From: STD2-102 sp964414205
GTDB lineage: Bacteria > Bacillota > Clostridia > Christensenellales > CAG-917
Reading direction: 5' to 3'
Length of the DNA stretch: 29,030 bases
NCBI GenBank assembly: GCA_964414205.1
Contig: CAYPVP010000012.1
Location: 1-29,030 of the forward strand
Shown: positions 1 through 6,369 of the stretch, one piece after another
How the letters are laid out: each line of letters begins with the position of its first letter
Position numbering within the stretch: the first letter of the stretch is position 1
Program-made: the position numbers and the translations under genes
The notes under the pieces: model-generated
Database searches by the model: none
What the model was told of the DNA's origin: nothing
Seen by the model: the letters and a program-made list of their open reading frames with translations, nothing else

Positions 1-249
1 CATAAGTTTGATTTCAAGTCTTTTTTCAGATGTTCCCTTTCTTCTATGTTTTTTGAAAACACCAAATTGAATTCCAGCAACAAGTGCCCACAAAATTGCA
101 ACAATCAAGACACCTGCAAAAGATGTTGCGCCATAGATTCCATATTGATACCAATGAGCGCCATAAGCAATTGCAACAATCAACAAAATTGGAAAGCCAA
201 CAAGGTTGAGCAAAACTTCCAATGAAATTCCTAGAGCCTTTTTATTCAT
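1..249 (-). CDS. Membrane protein, N-terminal part (cut by window edge)
   Basis: An open frame of 83 codons starts at the ATG at 249-247 and runs off base 1 with no stop. It has an excellent ribosome binding site (GGAGGTGA, 6 nt before the ATG). Its start overlaps the stop codon of the upstream gene in an ATGA (246-249), so the two genes are translationally coupled. The visible part holds two probable membrane segments (about residues 8-27 and 38-58) followed by a basic stretch (KKHRRKGTSEKR), which by the positive-inside rule would be cytoplasmic. I do not recognise the family. The upstream partner is also a membrane protein, so the two may form one envelope complex; that is inference from coupling only. 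Confidence 0.8.
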   Translation of the reverse strand, partial: MNKKALGISLEVLLNLVGFPILLIVAIAYGAHWYQYGIYGATSFAGVLIVAILWALVAGIQFGVFKKHRRKGTSEKRLEIKLM

Positions 250-1682
250 TTTTGCTCACCTCCAAGTTCTTCAATCAAAGATTCACGTTGTTTGCGTTTT
301 TTGCTTTTGAAAACTTCGCCTGTACCTGCATATTTTTTGTGCAAGCCATCAAGGTAGTCAAAGAAATAGATGCTGAACACCATAAGTCCAACACAAATGT
401 AGGCATAGAACTTTACTGCACCAGCAGCAAAAATTTTAGGATACCATGTGAGTTGGAAATCAAGTTTTTCCAATTTGTCAAGAGATATTTTTGCTTTGAC
501 AACGCTTTCTTGTGCAGCAACTGAATTTGAATCAAGAGAAATTCCAGTGCTTGAAATCAAGCCACTGATTGTTGAAGTGTAGAGATAGTCAGGAACAATT
601 CCACGAATGAGGTCGGGAGAAATTGTTCCAGCAGGAATCAAATTCAAAATTGGTTTTAAAATGTCGCCCAAAGGAAGTTCAACCCCTGCAATGCTCACAA
701 CAAGCCCATCAGGGAAAGCACCTTCAACATTTGACACAATCGCCATGACATCAGCAACCAAAGTTTCTTTCAAAGTGGTTTTTATTGTCACTTTGTTTCC
801 TGTTGTTTTGTCAATTCCTTCAATTTCAACTGGAATTGTCAAATCTATTTTTGCACCTTTAAGTTTTGCATATTGTTTGCCTTTCTCGCCATTGTTGAAA
901 TTGTCGATTGCAAGTTTTGCATTGTCACTTGCAAGTTTCAATACTTTGACATTTTCGTCATTTGCAGGGTCGGCTGAATCAAGTTTTGCTTTTTCATATG
1001 CTGTAAACTTTGTTTTGTAATCAGTTTGCAATGCTTTATATTCTGCTTCAAGAGCATCCAAAATTGGTTTGTTTGCATCAACAAATGCTTGTGCAACCTT
1101 TTTTTCTGCAATCAATTTTTCAATTTTTTCATATGTTCCAATTTTGTAGCCAAGGTTGTGTTCCTTGTCAGCATTGCCATACCATTCAGAATACATTTTG
1201 TTTAGGCTGTAAAGATTCATGAAGTTCTCTGTGTCTTTAATCAAAGTCACAACTCCACTTTTTGATGAATCTGTAAGTCCACGATTCCATCCTGTAACCG
1301 AATCAAATTCCCAAACATCAATTTCTTTTGAAAGTTGAGATTTTGCTGTGTTATATTTTGGCTTCTCAACCCATTGAAAAATGGTTGGTGGCAGAATCAC
1401 GGCACAAATTGAAATGATTGCCATGACACCAAGCACAACTTTGTGCATTGCTTCGTTCTTTTTGCCAACAAATTTGTTGAGCAAAAATCTTGTGATTTCA
1501 ACAGCCAACCAAATTCCCACCAAAATCAACATCCAATTGCGTGCTGAATTTCCCAATGTCATTTCGCCAAACATTGGCATCATTGAGAAGAAACACATAA
1601 GCAAAAAGGTTGGGAACCCTATAAAATAGGCAAGCCATTTCAAAAATTGAAAAACTCTCTCTTTTCTCACTTTTAACCTCAT
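246..1682 (-). CDS. Membrane protein with large extracytoplasmic coiled-coil domain, unknown function
   Basis: 478 residues. Three hydrophobic segments lie near the N-terminus (about 14-36, 49-67, 80-103), followed by about 310 residues probably outside the membrane, then a fourth segment (about 421-444) and a short basic tail (KSKKRKQRES). The central part has a Lys/Ala/Glu-rich helical stretch (about 190-270) likely to form a coiled coil, then a region rich in Val, Ile and Gly. I recognise no family. The ATG at 1682 has no good ribosome binding site, but an in-frame GTG four codons later has GAGG 7 nt upstream, so the true start may be that GTG at 1670. It is coupled by ATGA to the next membrane gene. 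The 5' flank is about 1.1 kb without genes. Confidence 0.8.
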   Translation of the reverse strand: MRLKVRKERVFQFLKWLAYFIGFPTFLLMCFFSMMPMFGEMTLGNSARNWMLILVGIWLAVEITRFLLNKFVGKKNEAMHKVVLGVMAIISICAVILPPTIFQWVEKPKYNTAKSQLSKEIDVWEFDSVTGWNRGLTDSSKSGVVTLIKDTENFMNLYSLNKMYSEWYGNADKEHNLGYKIGTYEKIEKLIAEKKVAQAFVDANKPILDALEAEYKALQTDYKTKFTAYEKAKLDSADPANDENVKVLKLASDNAKLAIDNFNNGEKGKQYAKLKGAKIDLTIPVEIEGIDKTTGNKVTIKTTLKETLVADVMAIVSNVEGAFPDGLVVSIAGVELPLGDILKPILNLIPAGTISPDLIRGIVPDYLYTSTISGLISSTGISLDSNSVAAQESVVKAKISLDKLEKLDFQLTWYPKIFAAGAVKFYAYICVGLMVFSIYFFDYLDGLHKKYAGTGEVFKSKKRKQRESLIEELGGEQK

Positions 1683-1744
1683 TCAAAATTTGCAAGCATT
1701 TATATTAGTATGTCCACAAATTGTTGTTCATAATGCAAGCGCTC

Positions 1745-1806
1745 AAAAGAAAAACGCCCAAGACTTCACTTGAAAATTTTCAAGCACGAAAGCGAATTCT
1801 GGGCGT
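1745..1806 (-). terminator. Orphan hairpin terminator, minus strand
   Basis: The arms ACGCCCA (1754-1760) and TGGGCGT (1800-1806) pair. They enclose a perfect palindrome CTTGAAAATTTTCAAG (1769-1784). Read on the minus strand, the outer stem is followed by TTTTTCTTTT, which fits an intrinsic terminator. No minus-strand gene is visible directly upstream; the nearest is the tRNA operon ending at 2845, which has its own terminator. It may end a transcript that starts in the repeat or gap region, or it may only insulate the membrane-protein operon. Confidence 0.5.
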
Positions 1807-2403
1807 CAAAAATATTGTTGATAATGCTGTCTCATAAATTCTACCCCTAGAATACCACTAGCATAAGCAATGATAACTCATTGAAAACAAAATTGCAATA
1901 GCAAAAAATAAATTCCATACATTTGAAATATATTTTTGTATATTATATCATTTTCAATAAAGATACAAATTTATATTTTGCAAATTTTTGTTAAATCGCA
2001 AATCATTGAGCAACAAGTAAACTATATTGCCGTTTTAGCATGAACGTTTTAGCATGAAACTGTATTTTGAGCATAATTTTTTCAATTTGTTTCTGAATTG
2101 TTTACTTATGATATTATCTTCGTAAATATAATAATATAAACATGTATTCTTTAATTATGATATATCAAAATTGCTTTTTGCATATTATGGAACACATTAT
2201 GTTGCAAACTATCCACAAAAGCAGAACATTGATGTGCTGGTGTGTTCGGTGCGTTTGTGTGTTCAGGTGTGGGCGTGCTTGGGTGTGTGCTGATGTCGAA
2301 AAATCAACCTAACATCAATCTATTTCATTCGAATACAACACAAAACAACAAAAAAAGACCATAAACTCGACTAACTTTGTCTAATTATGCTCTTTTTACT
2401 TTG
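1807..2403. other. Gene-free AT-rich spacer with small repeats
   Basis: No credible gene is visible on either strand. It contains a perfect 14-bp tandem duplication of CGTTTTAGCATGAA (2031-2044 and 2045-2058) and a GT-rich low-complexity patch (about 2230-2295) that stands out from the AT-rich surroundings. I recognise no regulatory element here. Confidence 0.5.
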
Positions 2404-2515
2404 GTACAGACAGTAGGGCTTCCGTGTTTTTTTGCAAAAAACACCAACTTCGCAAAACTCCCGTTTTGCTCGTTCACTCACTACAAACAGTTTACCAAAC
2501 TGTTTGCTTAACGTT

Positions 2516-2615
2516 NNNNNNNNNNNNNNNNNNNNNNNNNNNNNNNNNNNNNNNNNNNNNNNNNNNNNNNNNNNNNNNNNNNNNNNNNNNNNNNNNNNNN
2601 NNNNNNNNNNNNNNN
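2516..2615. other. Assembly gap of exactly 100 N
   Basis: A run of 100 N is the usual placeholder for a gap of unknown size. It sits inside the tandem array. If the 193-bp period continued through it, a single unit would leave about 43 missing bases; any number of extra units is equally possible. Confidence 0.99.
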
Positions 2616-2803
2616 AAACTATTCATTCCTTTTTAGGTTTGAATAGTGATTTGGTGGAGACAGTAGGGCTTCCGTGTTTTTTTGCAAAAAACACCAACTT
2701 CGCAAAACTTCCGTTTTGCTCGTTCACTCACTACAAACAGTTTACCAAACTGTTTGCTTAACGTTCGTGCCTTCTCAGGTTCGAGCCCAATAAGTTTTGG
2801 AGT

Positions 2804-2840
2804 AAAAAAAACTATTCATTCCTTTTTAGGTTTGAATAGT
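2804..2840 (-). terminator. Terminator of the tRNA operon
   Basis: On the minus strand, 5 nt after the CCA of tRNA-Val, ACTATTCA (2840-2833) pairs with TGAATAGT (2818-2811). An inner CCT/AGG stem closes the loop, and a run of seven to eight T follows. This is a good intrinsic terminator. The same sequence is present in the repeat copy that begins at 2616, where the T run falls into the N gap. Confidence 0.8.
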
Positions 2841-2844
2841 GATT

Positions 2845-2920
2845 TGGTGGAGACAGTAGGGCTCGAACCTACGACATCCACCTTGTAAGGGTGGCGCTCT
2901 CCCAACTGAGCTATGCCTCC
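2845..2920 (-). tRNA. tRNA-Val (anticodon TAC)
   Basis: 76 nt including an encoded CCA. The acceptor GGAGGCA pairs with TGTCTCC. The anticodon stem CCACC/GGTGG encloses loop CTTACAA, anticodon TAC, which reads GTA. The T arm is GTAGG TTCGAGC CCTAC. It is the last gene of a four-tRNA operon. Its 3' end is duplicated in the adjacent tandem array. Confidence 0.95.
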
Positions 2921-3063
2921 ATTCGAATATATGAAGCGTTCTCTTTCGAGAAACGCTTGTTTTCTAGGTGAGCCATGTGGCTCTATATCTAAACCAAACT
3001 GCACAACTTCGCACTTTGGCTATTTTTTGAAATAAAATGCCCAAGAATTTACTTGAGCATTTT

Positions 3064-3138
3064 TGGTGACCCCACCGAGGTTTGAACTCGGGTTACCGCC
3101 GTGAAAGGGCGATGTCTTGACCACTTGACCATGGGGCC
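3064..3138 (-). tRNA. tRNA-Glu (anticodon TTC)
   Basis: 75 nt including an encoded CCA. The acceptor GGCCCCA pairs with TGGGGTC. Anticodon loop CTTTCAC gives anticodon TTC (Glu), flanked by a GCC/GGC stem. The sequence closely resembles the standard bacterial tRNA-Glu. Third gene of the operon. Confidence 0.96.
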
Positions 3139-3164
3139 ATTCTTTTGAACAATAAAAACAGATT

Positions 3165-3241
3165 TGGTAGCGGCGGTCGGAGTCGAACCAACGACCTGCC
3201 GGGTATGAACCGGCCGCTCTAACCAACTAAGCTACGCCGCC
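3165..3241 (-). tRNA. tRNA-Met, elongator (anticodon CAT)
   Basis: 77 nt including an encoded CCA. The acceptor GGCGGCG pairs with CGCCGCT through standard and wobble pairs. The anticodon stem GCCGG/CCGGC encloses TTCATAC, anticodon CAT. A paired first acceptor base and the lack of the GGG/CCC anticodon stem mark it as the elongator, not the initiator. An Ile2 tRNA (lysidine-modified CAT) cannot be excluded by anticodon alone, but the body matches elongator Met. Confidence 0.9.
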
Positions 3242-3249
3242 ACTTCTTT

Positions 3250-3325
3250 TGGTTGCGGGGGAAGGATTCGAACCTACGACCTCCGGGTTATGAGCCCGAC
3301 GAGCTGCCAACTGCTCTACCCCGCG
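3250..3325 (-). tRNA. tRNA-fMet, initiator (anticodon CAT)
   Basis: 76 nt including an encoded CCA. It carries both initiator hallmarks: the unpaired C1 x A72 at the end of the acceptor stem (CGCGGGG against CCCCGCA) and three G-C pairs next to the anticodon loop (CGGG/CCCG around CTCATAA). It is the first gene of the operon, directly downstream of the promoter. Confidence 0.96.
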
Positions 3326-3357
3326 ATGTGTTGTTCTGCGTTGTTCAATGCTGGCTT

Positions 3358-3386
3358 AGAATAATACAACTAGAAAACTTTGTCAA
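3358..3386 (-). promoter_or_regulatory. Promoter of the tRNA operon (sigma-A type)
   Basis: On the minus strand, a perfect -35 TTGACA (3386-3381), a 17-nt spacer and a -10 TATTCT (3363-3358) lie upstream of tRNA-fMet. The start of transcription would fall near 3351, leaving a precursor 5' end of about 25 nt. Confidence 0.8.
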
Positions 3387-3624
3387 GCGAATTTTGGCGT
3401 TTTTAAAAATTTTTTTTCATTTTTTTTTCGCCATTTCAATTTTCGCTGTTTTCTTGCTTTTCAAGCGTTTTTATGCCTGCTTTCAACAAAGCCAAAAATT
3501 TTCTTGCTTTGCCTTTTCAAATTCGATTTGAAATTTTTCTCACCAATATTGTGGGTTGCACAATTTCAAATTTTCAATTTTTCCGTCAGTGCTTACCAAG
3601 GTTTATGATTGGCTCAATTTCAAA
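3387..3624. other. Spacer, no feature recognised
   Basis: T-rich spacer between the tRNA promoter and the end of the acidic protein gene. It has long T runs (3411-3430) but no convincing hairpin terminator for the minus-strand gene ending at 3625, and no credible gene. Confidence 0.4.
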
Positions 3625-4392
3625 TCATTTCAACACCATATACAATTTTAAAGCATCTTCCATGTCTTCCAAATCTTCTTTGCACATCTTTTTTGATTTT
3701 AGACTTTGTTCAATGCCAAACCAAATTCCTTTGATGAGCAGTGGGTCTCTCAAATCTAGTGCAGTTGAAAGTGCTTCAATCATAATCAAAAGTTTTTCTC
3801 TTTCAACATCTTGCAAATCGGCTTCTTGAACTGATTTTGAAAAATTGAACAATAGATATTCGGTTTGCATTTTCAAACCTTCACTGACAAATTCGACATT
3901 CTCTTTCAAAAAGGCATCAACAAAATCATCACTATCGCCATTTTCAAAAATTTTTCTGAATGCCACTTTAAAAGGGTTCAAGGCTTTTTGACAAAACAGA
4001 TTGAAACTGTCGGCATTTGTTGGTGCAGGAAAGCATGTTGAAATAAATTTGAAAAAATCTCTTTTTCCAGAATCAAATTCAAGCAAAAGACAAATTACAA
4101 AAGCAACTTTTTCTTTTGCACTCATTGGCATTCTAAACGAAACAGCATCGCCAACACCGACAAGACATCTTTCCATTGTGTCATCATATTCAAAACCATT
4201 TTTGGCAATGTCCACAACAGCACGCAATTCATCATAATAGGCAATGCATTTCAAAAGGCTTTTGATTTTTTTTTCCGAAATGACAACAGGCGAAACAATC
4301 ATGTCGTCAACAACATCACAAAATGCTCTTTCGGCTTCATATTCAATTGTGTCATCGTTCTTTTGGAACAAATCTGAATCAAAATTTTCCAT
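3625..4392 (-). CDS. Acidic helical protein, unknown function
   Basis: 255 residues, with no signal peptide or clear membrane segment, so probably cytoplasmic. It is rich in Asp/Glu and Phe, with predicted helices throughout. The C-terminal part (about 200-255) has repeated acidic helices (EDLEDMEDALKLYMVLK). I recognise no domain or motif. The start at 4392 is supported by AAAAGGA 5 nt upstream. It is monocistronic and diverges from the HPr-like gene. A possible promoter, TTGCAT-N17-TAAAAT (4438-4410), would start transcription inside the ribosome binding site, so a promoter further upstream is more likely. Confidence 0.75.
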   Translation of the reverse strand: MENFDSDLFQKNDDTIEYEAERAFCDVVDDMIVSPVVISEKKIKSLLKCIAYYDELRAVVDIAKNGFEYDDTMERCLVGVGDAVSFRMPMSAKEKVAFVICLLLEFDSGKRDFFKFISTCFPAPTNADSFNLFCQKALNPFKVAFRKIFENGDSDDFVDAFLKENVEFVSEGLKMQTEYLLFNFSKSVQEADLQDVEREKLLIMIEALSTALDLRDPLLIKGIWFGIEQSLKSKKMCKEDLEDMEDALKLYMVLK

Positions 4393-4631
4393 GTTTATCC
4401 TTTTATATTATTTTAGCAAATTCATTTTGCAAATGCAACACTCAGATGTTTATTATAGACAAAATTGTAAAAAATAGTTCTAAAAGCAGTCAAAAATTTC
4501 ATTTGCTCTTGACAATTAGACAGTTTTTGTGCTTGAATTAGAGTCAAAGTAAGTTTCCACAATTTTTGCGAAAATACACTTGGCAAATTTTTTTGAGCAT
4601 GGTTAAAACGACTATGCAATTTGGAGGAATG

Positions 4632-4859
4632 ATGAAATCTGTAAATCTTGATTTGAAAACAGCAGAACAGGTCAAATTGTTTGTAGCAATTGCAGAAAAA
4701 TACGAATTTGAAATTGATGTGAGAAGTGGACGACATGTTGTTGATGCAAAATCGATGTTGGGCATTTTCAGTCTTGACTTGAACCAACCACTTGTAGTTG
4801 AAATTTATTCTGATGAATGCGACGCATTTTTGAAAGACATCGAAGACTACACACTTTAA
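4632..4859 (+). CDS. HPr-like protein lacking the phospho-accepting histidine
   Basis: 75 residues from the ATG at 4632, chosen because GGAGG lies at 4623-4627 and HPr proteins begin close to this point; the frame is open upstream to an ATG at 4566, but that part has no HPr similarity. The C-terminal half is clearly HPr-like: SGRHVVDAKSMLGIFSLDL corresponds to the region around Ser46 of HPr, which is kept (DAKSMLG). In the N-terminal half, the GIHARPA active-site motif is replaced by KTAEQVK, so the position of His15 is Thr and the neighbouring Arg is Glu. It cannot carry phosphate from Enzyme I in the normal way. A regulatory or protein-binding role is possible; no PTS genes are nearby. Confidence 0.8.
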   Translation: MKSVNLDLKTAEQVKLFVAIAEKYEFEIDVRSGRHVVDAKSMLGIFSLDLNQPLVVEIYSDECDAFLKDIEDYTL

Positions 4860-4877
4860 TCTCAAACAAAAACAAGC

Positions 4878-4907
4878 AAAAAGAAACATAACCTGTTTCT
4901 TTTTTTT
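4878..4907 (+). terminator. Terminator after the HPr-like gene
   Basis: AAAAAGAAAC (4878-4887) pairs with GTTTCTTTTT (4895-4904) around a 7-nt loop and is followed by more T. The stem is AT-rich, so efficiency may be modest. Confidence 0.55.
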
Positions 4908-4920
4908 CACCCAATTTTCA

Positions 4921-4976
4921 TTGAAATTAGATAACTTGTGTGCTACTATTACATATAATAATTAGATAACTTGTGT
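4921..4976 (+). promoter_or_regulatory. degV promoter with a 17-bp direct repeat
   Basis: A -35 TTGAAA (4921-4926), a 17-nt spacer and a -10 TACTAT (4944-4949) form a plausible sigma-A promoter. The sequence AATTAGATAACTTGTGT occurs twice, at 4925-4941 (filling the spacer) and at 4960-4976 (just after the expected start of transcription), 35 bp apart. Two identical sites placed across a promoter suggest an operator pair; the regulator is unknown. Confidence 0.5.
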
Positions 4977-5001
4977 TCTATATTTTATGAATGAGGTGCA
5001 A

Positions 5002-5892
5002 ATGATAAATTTTGAAATTACTTGTTGTTCTCCATGCGATATGTCGCAAGACTTTTTGAACAAAAACAATGTAAAATGTCTTCCGTTCACCTACTCTTTC
5101 AACGGACTTTCATACATCGACGACATGCAAACAGGAGATTCTCTTGCATCATTTTTTCAACAAATGAGAGATGGCAAGATTTTGCCAATCACTTCACAAG
5201 CAAGTGTTGGAGCATATTTTGATTTTTTTGAAAAATTGCTTGCTCAAGACAAAGATGTTTTGCACATTATGTTGTCTTCGGGCATCACAGGAACTGCAAA
5301 TTCTGCAAGACTTGCCGTTGAAGAACTCAAAAAACTGTTTCCACATCGCAAAATATATCTTGTTGACTCATTGTGTGCTTCATCAGGCATTGGGCTTTTG
5401 ATTGATTCTTTGTGCCAATGCCGTGCAAACGGAATGTCGATTGAAGAAACCAAAGATTGGGCTGAAAGCCACAAGAAAAATGTTCAACACTGGTTTTTTT
5501 CATCAGATTTGACACATTTCAAGCGAGGTGGAAGAATTTCGGCAGTCGCTGCCAATTTTGGTTCAATTTTGAACATATGCCCTTTGATGACAGTCACCAA
5601 TACAGGAAAACTTGCACCCAAAATCAAAGTTATGGGAAAAGCAAAAGCAATCAAGGCAACCGTTGAAAAAATGCTTGAAACTGCCGAAAATGGAGCAAAC
5701 TATTCCAAAAAATGTTTCATCTCTCATTCTGATTGTTTGAAAGATGCACAAAAATTGGCAACTCAAATTGAAAAATCATTTCCTAATCTTGATGGAAAGC
5801 CTCAAATTTTTAACATTGGAAAAATCATTGGTTCACACACTGGCCCTGATGCCGTAACAATGGAATTTTGGGGAAGTGAACGACTTGACTGA
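5002..5892 (+). CDS. degV: DegV family fatty-acid-binding protein
   Basis: 296 residues from the ATG at 5002, which has GAGG 5 nt upstream; the ATG at 4987 has no binding site. DegV/FakB proteins bind a fatty acid and present it to the kinase FakA, which makes acyl phosphate for phospholipid synthesis. Family motifs are present: TSQAS (64-68) that contacts the carboxylate, LSSGITGT (91-98), SDLTHFKRGGRIS in the middle, and IGSHTGPDAV near the end. The length is usual for the family. No fakA is in the window; genomes often carry several stand-alone degV paralogues. It seems monocistronic. Which fatty acid it prefers cannot be read from the sequence. Confidence 0.93.
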   Translation: MINFEITCCSPCDMSQDFLNKNNVKCLPFTYSFNGLSYIDDMQTGDSLASFFQQMRDGKILPITSQASVGAYFDFFEKLLAQDKDVLHIMLSSGITGTANSARLAVEELKKLFPHRKIYLVDSLCASSGIGLLIDSLCQCRANGMSIEETKDWAESHKKNVQHWFFSSDLTHFKRGGRISAVAANFGSILNICPLMTVTNTGKLAPKIKVMGKAKAIKATVEKMLETAENGANYSKKCFISHSDCLKDAQKLATQIEKSFPNLDGKPQIFNIGKIIGSHTGPDAVTMEFWGSERLD

Positions 5893-6116
5893 AAACAAGT
5901 TTGAACAAAACATAAAAAACTTGACAACTTCATCTAGACAATTTCAAAGCAATCGAATAAAACAAAAGTGGTTGAATCCAAAGGTTTAAAAAATCAAAAA
6001 ACAAACAAAATAATCTATGGCAATAAAAACTATTGTTTGAATAATGAAAAAAACAAACAACAAAACAACTTAAAAATATTGGCATCAGAAAATAAGTTTA
6101 ATAGAATTGACAACAA
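5893..6116. other. A-rich spacer after degV
   Basis: Plus-strand sequence is very rich in A and Asn/Lys codons. A 67-codon open frame (5968-6171) has no ribosome binding site and a low-complexity product, and it overlaps the hairpin at 6117-6153, so I treat it as non-coding. Confidence 0.5.
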
Positions 6117-6153
6117 AAAAACAACATATGAAAATCATTTCAATGTTGTTTTT
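6117..6153. terminator. Hairpin between convergent genes, probable two-way terminator
   Basis: AAAAACAACAT (6117-6127) and ATGTTGTTTTT (6143-6153) form a perfect 11-bp stem, extended by TGAAA/TTTCA inside with one bulged A. T-rich sequence follows on the plus strand and a short one on the minus strand. It lies between the end of degV and the end of the DUF2804 gene and could serve either transcript. Confidence 0.55.
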
Positions 6154-6369
6154 CGCTATTTTTTTGTTTAAAATTGTTTTTTCACAAATTGCTTTTATGT
6201 TCGCTTGTTGTTTTTCTATTCAAATTTTAGCAAAATCACAATTTCTTACATTTACATCAATATTTTTGCATTAACATCAAATAAATAATATCAATATATA
6301 ATATCAATTATAATTTTCGTTTAGAGTGCGAATTTGCAGTGGCAAAATTTCAAATTTTATGAATGTCAA
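6154..6369. other. AT-rich spacer, nothing recognised
   Basis: Sequence between the convergent hairpin and the DUF2804 stop codon. It has T-rich stretches and ATAATATCAAT near-repeats (about 6285-6312), but no gene or regulatory element that I can support. Confidence 0.4.

Larger units (their letters stand above)
2404..2863. repeat. Tandem repeat array (193-bp period) anchored on the tRNA-Val 3' end, interrupted by an assembly gap
   Basis: Bases 2616-2670 and 2809-2863 are identical over 55 bp. This block contains the tRNA operon terminator and the last 19-22 nt of tRNA-Val, giving a 193-bp period. Between them lies a 138-bp unit (2671-2808) with three perfect hairpins: 2674-2694 (9-bp stem), 2702-2719 (GCAAAAC/GTTTTGC) and 2734-2756 (CAAACAGTTT/AAACTGTTTG). 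A second copy at 2409-2515 matches 2659-2765 with one mismatch, in the loop of hairpin 2, and is preceded by TTTGGT and AGACAGTAGGGCT, again tRNA-like. The 100 N at 2516-2615 fall inside the array, so the true copy number is unknown. Short open frames here are an effect of the repeat and are not counted as genes. Confidence 0.85.

Noticed and set aside
2404..2863. CRISPR array
   Set aside because: Units are long (193 bp) and nearly identical throughout, with no short repeats separated by unique spacers and no cas genes.
2682..3004. Open frames over the tRNA genes and repeat, such as one ending GLEPTTSTL (2682-2888) and one on the other strand (2816-3004)
   Set aside because: They are read through, or antisense to, tRNA-Val and the tandem repeat; endings of this kind are a known artefact of translating tRNA genes.
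3020..3531. Open frames at 3020-3226 (minus) and 3253-3531 (plus, starting MRGKDSNLRPPGYEP)
   Set aside because: Translations of tRNA-Glu, tRNA-Met and tRNA-fMet sequence; no independent coding evidence.
5968..6171. 67-codon Asn/Lys-rich open frame
   Set aside because: No ribosome binding site, low-complexity product from A-rich DNA, and it overlaps a terminator-like hairpin.
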